Assembly (NCBI GenBank): GCA_963799105.1 | Contig: CAWCVR010000002.1 | Location: 310,001-374,000 of the forward strand | Length of the DNA: 64,000 nucleotides | Direction of reading: 5' to 3' | DNA from: CAWCVR01 sp963799105 | Lineage (GTDB): Bacteria > Acidobacteriota > Terriglobia > Bryobacterales > Bryobacteraceae | Part shown: positions 42,376 through 50,518 of the stretch, piece after piece | Position numbering within the stretch: position 1 is the first letter of the stretch | Layout of the letters: each line of letters begins with the position of its first letter | Notes under the pieces: generated by a model | What the model was told of the DNA's origin: nothing | The model's database searches: none | The model's input: only the letters and a program-made list of their open reading frames with translations | Position numbers and translations under genes: made by a program

Positions 42376-42671
42376 CTGCGTGTTCCAGTTTAACAAATCG
42401 TCCCTGCGGTTCGCGAATAGGGCCCGCCGATGATGGGACTTCGCGGATTGCATTTGTGGAAATTGCCGGGGGTTATCCACTGGCCAACGAAAATGTATCG
42501 GCAAGTACCCTTGACATTTCCCTTGGTTATGCTAACTCATTCTGCCCACGCCACTTCGAGGTATTGCTGTGGCGTGGTGCAAAGCGTGGTAAGTACTGCA
42601 AATGGTTTCAGTTCGGTGACACGGAAGCCCCATTTCCCACAGGGATTTCCACAGAATTGTGGATTCCGCGG
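42376..42671. other. Intergenic gap between tRNA-Met and hflX
   Basis: About 296 bases. The sequence is less GC-rich than its neighbours around 42490-42620 (TTGACATTTCCCTTGGTTATG resembles a promoter, with TTGACA at 42509 and TATGCT-like bases 17 later). No convincing gene is seen on either strand; the open frames here are antisense to hflX or unlike proteins. Confidence 0.4.
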
Positions 42672-43925
42672 TCAGACCTCGCGCCGGCCCAATCCTGCCA
42701 GGCGGCGAGACAGCGACTCCGGAATCTCCGCCTCCACGTCGCACCAATCCTCCCCGTACCGCTTCTCGAGGACCCTGCCAAACTGGTGCAGCAGCGCTAG
42801 CGTCGCGCCATCGCCCAGGGGCAGCCGGAAACTGGCGCGCACCACGGGATCGAGCGGGAGTGCCTGGTCGATCACCCGCAGCAGCCGCGGTATCCCCGCG
42901 CCCGTCAGTGCCGATATCGCCACCGCCCGCGTATCGGTGGTCAGCCCCGCGCCGGCCAGCAACCTCTTGGCCAGCGTCTCCTCGCCTGTCTCGCCGCCCG
43001 CTTCCAGTTCTCCCGCGGGCAGCCGGTCCATCTTGTTCATCACCAGGATCTGGGGAATTTCCGCGGCGCCGATCTCCGCCAGCACCTTCTCCACGTGGGT
43101 GGTATGCGCCTCGGCCGAAGCCGAGGAAATGTCCACCACGTGGAGCACCAGGGCCGCCTCCCGCGCCTCTTCCAGCGTGGCGCGAAAGGCCTTCACCAGG
43201 GTGGTGGGCAGGTTGCGGATGAACCCCACCGTGTCGCTGGCCAGCACCCGCCGCCGCGAGGGCAGCGTCAGCGGCCGCACCGTGGGGTCGAGGGTGGCGA
43301 ACATGCGCGCGTCGGTCAGCACGGTGGCGTCCGCCAGGCGGTTGAACAGCGTGGACTTGCCGGCGTTGGTGTACCCGGCCAGCGCAAGGGTGGCCAGCGG
43401 CACCGCACTGCGCCGCTTGCGGTGCAACGCCCGGCCGGCCCGCACGCCTTCCAGGTCGTCTGCGATCTTCTTGATCCGTTTGCCGATGCGCCGCCGGTCG
43501 GTTTCCAGTTGGGTTTCGCCGGGGCCGCGCGTGCCGATGCCGCCGCCCAGGCGCGACATCTCCACGCCGTGTCCGGAGAGGCGCGGCAGCAAATAGTTCA
43601 ACTGCGCCAGTTCCACCTGCAGCCGGCCCTCGCGGGTCCGCGCCCGCGACGCGAAAATGTCCAGGATCAACTGCGTGCGGTCGATGACCTTGCAGCCGAT
43701 GGCTTTTTCCAGGTTGCGCTGCTGGGTGGGGCTCAGATCGTGGTCGAAGATCACCACGTCCACGCCGCCCGCAAGCGCCGCGCCGGCGAGTTCCTCGACC
43801 TTACCCCGGCCTACCAGAGTGGCTGCGTCGGGCGCGGCCCGCGATTGCACCAGGCGCTCCACAACCCGGGCGCCGGCGCTGGAGGCCAACTCCGCCAGTT
43901 CGTCCAGGGATTCGTCCACGGGCAC
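42672..43925 (-). CDS. hflX: Ribosome-associated GTPase HflX
   Basis: 417 residues from GTG 43925. The N-terminal HflX domain (LVGRGKVEELAG, VVIFDHDLSPTQQRNLEK, RTQLILDIFASRARTREGRLQVELAQL) precedes the glycine-rich GIGTRGPGETQLETDRRRI and a GTPase domain with GYTNAGKS, DTVGFI and NKMD. HflX splits stalled or hibernating ribosomes. Conserved HflX residues (ERTILVGLDW) are encoded upstream of this GTG, back to the hfq stop, without any ATG, GTG or TTG, so the real start is unresolved and may be non-standard. See the finding on the hfq-hflX junction. Confidence 0.93.
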   Translation of the reverse strand: MPVDESLDELAELASSAGARVVERLVQSRAAPDAATLVGRGKVEELAGAALAGGVDVVIFDHDLSPTQQRNLEKAIGCKVIDRTQLILDIFASRARTREGRLQVELAQLNYLLPRLSGHGVEMSRLGGGIGTRGPGETQLETDRRRIGKRIKKIADDLEGVRAGRALHRKRRSAVPLATLALAGYTNAGKSTLFNRLADATVLTDARMFATLDPTVRPLTLPSRRRVLASDTVGFIRNLPTTLVKAFRATLEEAREAALVLHVVDISSASAEAHTTHVEKVLAEIGAAEIPQILVMNKMDRLPAGELEAGGETGEETLAKRLLAGAGLTTDTRAVAISALTGAGIPRLLRVIDQALPLDPVVRASFRLPLGDGATLALLHQFGRVLEKRYGEDWCDVEAEIPESLSRRLAGLGRREV

Positions 43926-44015
43926 GCGAGGATTGCGCGCGGAGGGGCTGCGGGCTTTCCAGTCCAGCCCTACCAGGATGGTCCGTTCGGGAGCCGCGGT
44001 GCGGAGTGCCGTGCG

Positions 44016-44324
44016 CTATGCCTCCGGGGCTTCCGGCTGGACCGGCGGACCCGGCACGCCAGCCGATCCCGCGGCGGCCGCGGCCATCTGGGTAGTGCCG
44101 TGCACGCTGTGCGGAGCCTTCTGCGTCACTACCGTGGACACCGCGTGTTTGAAGATCAACTGCTCCTGGTTGTTGGTTTCCAATACCAGCGAATATTTGT
44201 CGAAGCTCTTGATCCGGCCCGACAGCTTGACGCCGCTCATCAGATAGATCGTGATGACGATCTTGTCCTTCCGGGCGTTGTTCAAAAAACTATCCTGGAT
44301 ATTCTGCGCAGGTTTACTTTCCAT
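44016..44324 (-). CDS. hfq: RNA chaperone Hfq
   Basis: 102 residues. The Sm fold is intact: Sm1 IQDSFLNNARKDKIVITIYL followed by SGVKLSGRIKSFDKYSLVLE, and Sm2 IFKHAVSTVV in place of the usual YKHAIST. A 35-residue Ala/Gly/Pro tail follows. It forms hexamers that pair small RNAs with mRNAs. Start ATG 44324 gives the standard N-terminus. The TAG at 44016-44018 is followed in the same frame by hflX coding sequence. Confidence 0.95.
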   Translation of the reverse strand: MESKPAQNIQDSFLNNARKDKIVITIYLMSGVKLSGRIKSFDKYSLVLETNNQEQLIFKHAVSTVVTQKAPHSVHGTTQMAAAAAGSAGVPGPPVQPEAPEA

Positions 44325-44442
44325 CACAGCCCCCCAAAAGGCCCTTACGGGCAAGTAGAACAATCGCAAACCAATCGGCGACTGTAATTGTACAACGTTT
44401 GAAGGGCTTAGATGTGAGGGTATGCCGGACGCCGGGGGGACA

Positions 44443-44934
44443 TCATGCCCGCGCCGACCGCCGGTACTCCTGCTCGGACTCCGCCGGCAGCAGCACCCAC
44501 AACGTATAGATGCCCAACGCGGTGCCGAACGGAAAGTGGATCAGGGCAATGCATCCGAAGACGATCGCCACCACGCGCGCCCAAGGCTGCCGGGTCAGCA
44601 GTCCCCAACCCACCAGGATGCCGAGCAGGCCCAGCAACGCCGAGATGGCGGCGAACACGTGGAGGATACCCAGCAGGTGCCCCGGGAAACCGCCCCAGAA
44701 CGGCCAACCTTCGCCGAACCCGAATGGCCGGATCCAGTGCAGGCCGATGACCGGCAGGACACGCAAAGCCGAAAACACGATCCACACGATCCCCAGGTTT
44801 CGTATGTGGCCGGCAACGCGGCTCTGCGCCGGCGCCACTCCCTGGGCGGCCCGGAAACCTCCCACCGCCGTCCCGCAAGCCGCACAATACTGGTGACCCG
44901 GTTGGATTAGCCTGCCGCACGCATGGCAGAACAT
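44443..44934 (-). CDS. Zinc-ribbon membrane protein
   Basis: 163 residues. The N-terminal double-zinc ribbon CHACGRLIQPGHQYCAACG is followed by four membrane helices (NLGIVWIVFSALRVLPVIGL, GHLLGILHVFAAISALLGLL, ARVVAIVFGCIALIHFPFG, ALGIYTLWVLLPA). This build is common in small bacterial membrane proteins of unknown function. ATG 44934 is preceded by AGGAGGTC. The upstream gap to 45185 shows no further gene. Confidence 0.85.
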   Translation of the reverse strand: MFCHACGRLIQPGHQYCAACGTAVGGFRAAQGVAPAQSRVAGHIRNLGIVWIVFSALRVLPVIGLHWIRPFGFGEGWPFWGGFPGHLLGILHVFAAISALLGLLGILVGWGLLTRQPWARVVAIVFGCIALIHFPFGTALGIYTLWVLLPAESEQEYRRSARA

Positions 44935-45185
44935 CGTTCGACCTCCTGTCCGATTCATCCAGCATATACGACGGATGGGCCCGGTTTGTTCCCCGGCGGG
45001 CGGACGCCGCCACAATCGCCCGCAAAGCCGCACAGTCCGCCAAGAGAGCGGATGGGTCCTGCTTTGCGGGCTCTGCGCTTTTGCGAGACAAGTCGTTCGT
45101 TCGCGGCTTCTTGCGGAGCGGCGCTGGCGCGCGCCGGGGCCGCGGCCGTCCGGGAGCGGTGGACACGGGTGTTGCGGGTGGGGGC

Positions 45186-46901
45186 CTACTCGGGCGTCAG
45201 AAACGGCGATGGCATCGGCCGCGGAAACCAGGTCACCTGGGGCACCGGATAATCCGGCTCCAGCAGCCACACCGCCCGGTCCGGGAAGTAGTCGCGGAGT
45301 TGCTGGTTGGCTTCGGCGCCCAGGTCGCGGGCAAACACCACGCGGGCCCCGTCGATGTCCGCCGCATTGTACACCCACTCGTCCTGAAAAATGTGCTTCG
45401 GCAGGTACCGCACGAAGACCAGCAGCTTGCCCGGCATCTGCGCCAGCTTGCGGTTGACGTAAATGCGCCGCTCCGGGTTGGTGTGGTTGACGGCATCCCA
45501 GGTTTCGTACTGGCGTAGCGCCGCCGAGACGTCCCAGCCATCCGCCAGGTGCAGGCCGTACCAGAACAGGAAGTGGGCCGCGCACAGCGCCGCCACCAGG
45601 AGCGTAGCTTCCAGGCCCGCCGGCCGGCCGCCGATGCGCCAGCGGCTCAGCGTATCGAGGCCCGCAGCGCTCATCAGCACGAACAGGCACGCGATCCCGG
45701 CGACGTAGTGCGGCTGGAAGGCCGGAAAGAAGTTGGCGCCGAGGGCGAATAGCGCCGCCGTCGCCGCCACCCACAGAAACCGCGGCTCGCGCAGGCGGAA
45801 CAGAAATGCCACGAGCGTCAGGTAGAGCGGCGCCAGAAAGAAGAAGCGGTAATACCGCACGCGGTATTCGAGGCGCAGGAAGTAAGTGGCGAGGGTTTCC
45901 GGTTTCTCGCCGCGGAATCCGCGCTGCATGCGGTAATCCATCTCCTGTTGCGGCGTCAGCTCGCGGTGCGGCGTGGCATGCGGCTGGAAAGTCAGCGAGG
46001 CCGGCACGCCGTACTGATACTGGCTGAGAGCCTCGGGAAGCGTGGTCCAACTGCCCGTCACCGCCTTGTTTTGGAACAGCGTGAGCGCCAGGAACGGCAG
46101 CAGCACGATGGCGGTCTCGGGCAGCCACTTCAGCAGCCCGCGCAACTCGGGGCGGCGCCACAGCACCGGCGCGAAGAACAGCGCCACGGCGGCGAAAAGA
46201 AACAGCGATTCGTACGGCCGCGTCAGCAGGTGCATCCCCAGCCCTACGCCCAGCAGAACCGCGTCGCGCGTGCGGGGCTGGCGGCGCAGGCGCGAGAGCG
46301 ACCCGAACACCAGGCATCCCGCCGCCGCGGCCACGCCGCCGCCCCAGTAGTTATTGGTCCACGGGCACAGCGGCCCGAATTGAATCACCGCCGCGAGGCC
46401 GCCGGCGAAGGCCCATCCGGGCGCTGTCCACCCGCGCAGCATCCAATAGCACAGCGCGCAAAACGCGCCCATGCCCAGCAGCACGCCCGCCCACGGCGTG
46501 CCGAAAAGCGTCCATCCGATGGCCAGCACGAGGCCCGGTCCGGCGGGATAGATCGAGCTGTACGTCGGCTCCTGCAGCACGAAGAAGGTTTCGAAGAACT
46601 GTGGCAGCGCGTGCGGGGGATTGGCCAGACGGAAATGGCGCAGGGTATCCGCCATCAGCAGGTGGCCGAATTCGTCGTACACCTCCGGCGTGGGCGCGGG
46701 ATGGCTGGGCAGCAGCGCCAGCCGCAGCACGATGGGTAGCAGGAAGAAGAACAGCATGGCCCAGCCGGCCCGTTCCGCCAGCCGGCGCGCGTACAGTTCC
46801 AGCCGCGACCGCCAGGCCAGGCCGATGAGCGCAAGCAGCGCGGCGATGGCGAGCAGCACAAGATCGCCCGTGCCGAGGCCGAGGGGATTCCGAGGGACCA
46901 T
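45186..46901 (-). CDS. Polytopic membrane protein, GT39-like glycosyltransferase fold
   Basis: 571 residues with about ten to twelve membrane helices, starting after MVPRNPLGLGTGDLVLLAIA. The first outer loop contains VYDEFGHLLMADTLRHFRLA, whose acidic residues and position match the catalytic loop of lipid-linked-sugar (PMT/ArnT-type) glycosyltransferases. A soluble C-terminal domain (RRIYVNRKLAQMPGKLLVFV) follows. It may add a sugar to protein or lipid in the periplasm; substrate unknown. Confidence 0.75.
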   Translation of the reverse strand: MVPRNPLGLGTGDLVLLAIAALLALIGLAWRSRLELYARRLAERAGWAMLFFFLLPIVLRLALLPSHPAPTPEVYDEFGHLLMADTLRHFRLANPPHALPQFFETFFVLQEPTYSSIYPAGPGLVLAIGWTLFGTPWAGVLLGMGAFCALCYWMLRGWTAPGWAFAGGLAAVIQFGPLCPWTNNYWGGGVAAAAGCLVFGSLSRLRRQPRTRDAVLLGVGLGMHLLTRPYESLFLFAAVALFFAPVLWRRPELRGLLKWLPETAIVLLPFLALTLFQNKAVTGSWTTLPEALSQYQYGVPASLTFQPHATPHRELTPQQEMDYRMQRGFRGEKPETLATYFLRLEYRVRYYRFFFLAPLYLTLVAFLFRLREPRFLWVAATAALFALGANFFPAFQPHYVAGIACLFVLMSAAGLDTLSRWRIGGRPAGLEATLLVAALCAAHFLFWYGLHLADGWDVSAALRQYETWDAVNHTNPERRIYVNRKLAQMPGKLLVFVRYLPKHIFQDEWVYNAADIDGARVVFARDLGAEANQQLRDYFPDRAVWLLEPDYPVPQVTWFPRPMPSPFLTPE

Positions 46902-46989
46902 GCGAAACCTCTATTCTCCCACTGTGGGGCGGGGTGGCCGTGCGGAAGCATGGAGGCTCGGGATGCTGTAGGCTGAAAAGAGAGGCAGT

Positions 46990-47220
46990 ATGCTGGTGAC
47001 TCTACCCGAAGAACTGGTCGCAAGGCTCGAAGCCGCCGCCAAGGCCGAGGGCAAGACCCTGGAACAGTGGCTCGGCGACAAGGTCGAGGACCGCGCCGAG
47101 GAGCGCCGATGGCAGGACCTACTCGCCTATGGCTTGGACCGGGGCATCGCGTCCGGCTACGCTGAAGAGGACATTCCGGGCGTCGTCAAGGAATGGCGGC
47201 GCGAGCAGCGCGGAAGCTAG
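46990..47220 (+). CDS. Putative antitoxin of a PIN-toxin pair
   Basis: 76 residues. A ribbon-helix-helix-like start (MLVTLPEELVARLEAAAKAE) with a charged helical tail (ERRWQDLLAYGLDRG). The stop overlaps the PIN gene start (TAGTG). Small CopG/VapB-like proteins in this position usually repress the operon and block the toxin. Confidence 0.75.
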   Translation: MLVTLPEELVARLEAAAKAEGKTLEQWLGDKVEDRAEERRWQDLLAYGLDRGIASGYAEEDIPGVVKEWRREQRGS

Positions 47221-47624
47221 TGCTCAGCGCGACTCTCGATTCCAACGTGTACGTGTCCGCTCTGCAATTTGGTGGGGCTGGGGTTTGGCTGCTCTGGCTG
47301 GCCCGCGCGGGGAAGATTCGCCTGGATACCTCAGATGCCATCCTGGACGAGACGACCGGCGTTCTGCGCGACAAGTTCGGTTGGGAGGGGTACAGGCTGC
47401 ATTTTGCGAAATTGCAGTTGCAGAACGTGGTGAACCGGGTCCAGCCCACGCGCACAATCGAGGTGGCCGAGGATCCAGACGACAACCGCATTCTCGAATG
47501 CGCGGCGGAGGCCGGGTCGGATCTCATCGTCACCAACGACCGGGACCTGTTGCGGCTGGGCAGCCATGAGGGCAGACCGATCGTCCGCGCGGCGCATTTC
47601 CTGAGTTCCTACGGCCCGAGGTAA
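47220..47624 (+). CDS. PIN-domain toxin, putative ribonuclease
   Basis: About 134 residues from GTG 47220, with a ribosome-binding GGAAG just upstream; an ATG at 47193 would add nine. Acidic PIN residues: Asp in ATLDSNVYVSAL, Glu in ILDETTGVL, Asp pairs in DPDDNRILECA and TNDRDLLRLG. These bind Mg2+ for RNA cleavage. It matches the 'putative toxin component, PIN family' group. Coupled to the small gene before it. Confidence 0.85.
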   Translation: MLSATLDSNVYVSALQFGGAGVWLLWLARAGKIRLDTSDAILDETTGVLRDKFGWEGYRLHFAKLQLQNVVNRVQPTRTIEVAEDPDDNRILECAAEAGSDLIVTNDRDLLRLGSHEGRPIVRAAHFLSSYGPR

Positions 47625-48586
47625 ACATCGTGCAGCCGCAGCAGCCCCAGCGCGCGGCCGGCGGCGTCCACAACGGGCAACACGGAAATCTGCGACTGGC
47701 GCCGCTCCATCCGCTCCAGCGCTTCGCCCAGCGTGGCTTCGGGACCGATGGTCACCGGCTTCGGTGTCATGGCGTCCGCCGCGCGCAGGCCGCGAACGTC
47801 GTCATGGTCCGTCAGCGCGCGCCGCAAATCGCCGTCGGTGACGATCCCGGCCAGCGTGCCGCCGGGCGAGACCACGCAGGCGCCGCCCAGCGGACGCCGT
47901 GTCATGGCGATGATCACTTCCTTGAGCGGCGTCTCGGGCGCCACGCTGGCCACGTCGCCGATGGCGTGCATCGCCTGGCGCACCGACAAGCGCAGGTTGC
48001 GGCCCAGTTGCCCGCCGGGGTGGAAGCGGCCGAATTCCTCGGGCGTGAAGCCGCGCGCGCACATCAGGGCGATGGCCAGGGCGTGCCCGAGGGCGAGCGC
48101 TGTCACCGCGCTGGCCGTGGGCGCCAGGTTGTGCGGGTCGGCCTCGCGCTCCACTGACGCGTCCAGCAGCACGTCCATGCGCGCGGCCAGAGGGGACGCC
48201 GCGCTGCCCAGAATGCCGATCAGCGGCGAACGGAAATCGTGCAGCAGCGGCACCAGCGCCAGCAGTTCGGGCGAGCCGCCGTGCTTCGAGATCAGCACCG
48301 TGGGATCGCCCGGCTCGTAGATTCCGAGGTCGCCGTGCACCGCTTCGGCCGGGTGCAGGAACACCGACGGCGTGCCCGTGCTGCACAGCGTGGCGACGAT
48401 CTTGCGTGCGATGTGCCCCGACTTGCCAATGCCCGTAACCACGACCTTGCCGGGGTGGTCCAGGATGAGATCGACCGCGCGGATGAGTTCGCCGTCCAGA
48501 CGCGCCGCGGCGCGGGCGAGCGAAGCGGCTTCGATTTCGATGGCGGCCCGCGCGGCGGAGAGCCAGTCTTGTTTAGGATCGGTCAT
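47609..48586 (-). CDS. kdsD: D-arabinose-5-phosphate isomerase (KdsD/KpsF/GutQ)
   Basis: 325 residues. The SIS domain has VVVTGIGKSGHIARKIVATL, STGTPSVFLHPAEAVHGDLG and ISKHGGSPELLAL. Two CBS domains follow (VRQAMHAIGDVA, VSPGGTLAGIVTDGDLRRAL, PVVDAAGRALGLLRLHD). It converts ribulose-5-phosphate to arabinose-5-phosphate, the first step to Kdo in lipopolysaccharide. Its end overlaps the convergent PIN toxin gene by 16 bases. It stands without other Kdo genes here. Confidence 0.95.
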   Translation of the reverse strand: MTDPKQDWLSAARAAIEIEAASLARAAARLDGELIRAVDLILDHPGKVVVTGIGKSGHIARKIVATLCSTGTPSVFLHPAEAVHGDLGIYEPGDPTVLISKHGGSPELLALVPLLHDFRSPLIGILGSAASPLAARMDVLLDASVEREADPHNLAPTASAVTALALGHALAIALMCARGFTPEEFGRFHPGGQLGRNLRLSVRQAMHAIGDVASVAPETPLKEVIIAMTRRPLGGACVVSPGGTLAGIVTDGDLRRALTDHDDVRGLRAADAMTPKPVTIGPEATLGEALERMERRQSQISVLPVVDAAGRALGLLRLHDVYLGP

Positions 48587-48672
48587 TCAAGAACTCCGAG
48601 CCCGCCGTTCCAAGGTCGATTCCGCACCTCTTCAGACAAGCGGGGAGCCCGTCGCCGGGCGTAGAGATCTTC

Positions 48673-49647
48673 CTATTGTATCTTAATCAACGGGCCACCT
48701 ACGACGGATCCACCGACTCCTAACTGGATGTCCTTGCCGCTTGTGTCCACGTCCGTAAAGAAGTCCTGAGTCGCGAACATGCACTTACCGCTTGGCTCGC
48801 GAAACCACACTTGACCGGAGACCGAAACCTTGCACTTTTGATAACCCGGGCCCACGCCGGCGCCGGCCGACTTAATTTGGCAGTTAGCACCGTTCAAGTC
48901 GGAGAAATTGAACGCAGTGTCGGCTGTGAAGCTCGACCAGGACATGCCGAAGTAGGTGAACCCGCCAAATAGCCCCTTGAGAAACCCCCATATCGCCTTG
49001 AGCTTGGGGCCGGAATAGGAAAAACCGGCGCCCGCACCGGGGACGAAGTAGTAGTGGATAACGGGGGCGCCCTCTTCGTTGCGGAAAGCCACGACGTTTC
49101 CCGCAAGCACGGCCCCCGGAAACGGGCTTCCACTAAACCCGCCGGGAGTCGCGATCGACCATTTTCGATAGCGGCGGCCACCGGGGCAGGGATCGGCCGG
49201 AGTGGTTTGCGGCGGCGGGGGAGGAGCGTCATCCAGGAATACGTGCACCTCGACCGCCCGCCAAAGCCCCGAGTCATCCGTGCCCGGCGCCGAATAACCC
49301 GCGCTGCCTTCCGCCCTGAACAGGTCGATGCGCGTGGTAGCCCTCGCATTCGCCGACTCCAGGGCTCTTGCCGCCTGGCTTGCCCGGGCGAACGACAGTG
49401 TCACATTCGACGCATCCGACTGCTGGGCGCCTTCACCCTGAAAGCCCAGCTTTGAAGCGTAGCCAAAAATATAAACGGTGAAGTCGCGATCGTCCGGTAT
49501 TGCGCGAGCGGTTTCCGTCAGCCAAGCGGTGTGTTCGCTCAGGAGATCCGATTTGCCGGTGGCAATATCGATCAGCCGCATCGCGCGAAAAGCCTGTTTT
49601 GAGAATTTTAAGAAAGGCGCAGTCAGATGCGTCGAAGAATTAGCCAT
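48673..49647 (-). CDS. OmpA-like hybrid protein without signal peptide, unknown
   Basis: 324 residues. The N-terminal ~140 residues resemble an OmpA-like peptidoglycan-binding fold (AIPDDRDFTVYIFGYASKLG, SFARASQAARALESANARAT, GLWRAVEVHVFLD). A proline linker follows (DDAPPPPPQ), then a Gly/aromatic-rich C-terminal half with four cysteines and a hydrophobic segment (AIWGFLKGLFGGFTYFG). There is no signal peptide, unusual for a peptidoglycan binder, so it may be a contractile-system cargo or spike-associated protein. No secretion genes are adjacent. Base composition is somewhat less GC-rich than its neighbours. Confidence 0.7.
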   Translation of the reverse strand: MANSSTHLTAPFLKFSKQAFRAMRLIDIATGKSDLLSEHTAWLTETARAIPDDRDFTVYIFGYASKLGFQGEGAQQSDASNVTLSFARASQAARALESANARATTRIDLFRAEGSAGYSAPGTDDSGLWRAVEVHVFLDDAPPPPPQTTPADPCPGGRRYRKWSIATPGGFSGSPFPGAVLAGNVVAFRNEEGAPVIHYYFVPGAGAGFSYSGPKLKAIWGFLKGLFGGFTYFGMSWSSFTADTAFNFSDLNGANCQIKSAGAGVGPGYQKCKVSVSGQVWFREPSGKCMFATQDFFTDVDTSGKDIQLGVGGSVVGGPLIKIQ

Positions 49648-49864
49648 GGATACCCTCCGTATTCCGTCACATTCTTCTACCGGCTGGGGTGGCCGGATTA
49701 AACTGCCAAGTCGTCACGGTTCCACCTGACTCGATGTATCTATTGGCGAACGATAGGTCCGCGTTTCGGTTCCCAGGTTCCGACCGCCTCACGATTGTAC
49801 CATGACCGCTCTGAACGCAATCCGCGTTATGCGGATTCCGGCTAAGGCTTCAAAGAAAGCCCAG

Positions 49865-50506
49865 TCATTCGGACTCGCCGCCGAAGGAGAAATGGAACGG
49901 GCCGTCGGGGCCGGTGCCGGTTACTTCGAACCTATCGGAAGCCAACGCTTTCAGCAGGGTCAACCCGGCTTGCAGGCGATCCGGTGGCAGCTCCGTGAGC
50001 GCTTTGAGGAACTCCGTTCGGCGGCGCATCAAGTCCTCATCCTGCTCCAGTGCCTGCCCGGCGTCGCGGCCAGTCTCGGATTCGGCCCAATCCAGAGCCT
50101 TACGCACCTCTTCCGGACCGATTCCATACGCTTTCAGGCAGCCGGCTTCGGCCCCGTTTTCCCGCAGCAACCCCAGCAGCAGGTGTCCCGGGGCGATAAG
50201 GTCGTCCTGGAGTTGTTCGCATTCCTCCGCCGCGTAGGCCAAGGCCCGTTTGGACGCGTGGCTCAGCGGCAGGTCTACGCTGGTGGAGACCGCCTCGTTG
50301 ACGGGAAGCAACGCCTCGGCATCCTTGCGCAGCCGGGCGGCTACGGACGATCCCGCGGGCAAAAGCCGCGCCATCAGTTTCTTGTCTTCGCGCAGAATCG
50401 CCAGCAGCAGGCACGGCGTCTCGATGTACGGCTCGCCGTGCTGCGACGCTTCGTAGCGCGCGAAGAAGATGACGCGGCGCGCCTTCTCCGTGTACTTCTC
50501 GAACAT
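49865..50506 (-). CDS. Stand-alone Clp N-terminal (ClpN) domain protein
   Basis: 213 residues starting MFEKYTEKARRVIFFARYEA, the N-terminal repeat of ClpA/ClpC-type proteins. A second repeat follows (LSHASKRALAYAAEECEQLQ, IAPGHLLLGLLRENG). No ATPase domain is present. Such proteins may act as adaptors or decoys for ClpC substrates. It is followed by the carbamoyltransferase gene on the same strand in the upstream direction, 12 bases away. Confidence 0.85.
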   Translation of the reverse strand: MFEKYTEKARRVIFFARYEASQHGEPYIETPCLLLAILREDKKLMARLLPAGSSVAARLRKDAEALLPVNEAVSTSVDLPLSHASKRALAYAAEECEQLQDDLIAPGHLLLGLLRENGAEAGCLKAYGIGPEEVRKALDWAESETGRDAGQALEQDEDLMRRRTEFLKALTELPPDRLQAGLTLLKALASDRFEVTGTGPDGPFHFSFGGESE

Positions 50507-50518
50507 GTGTTCAGTCTA

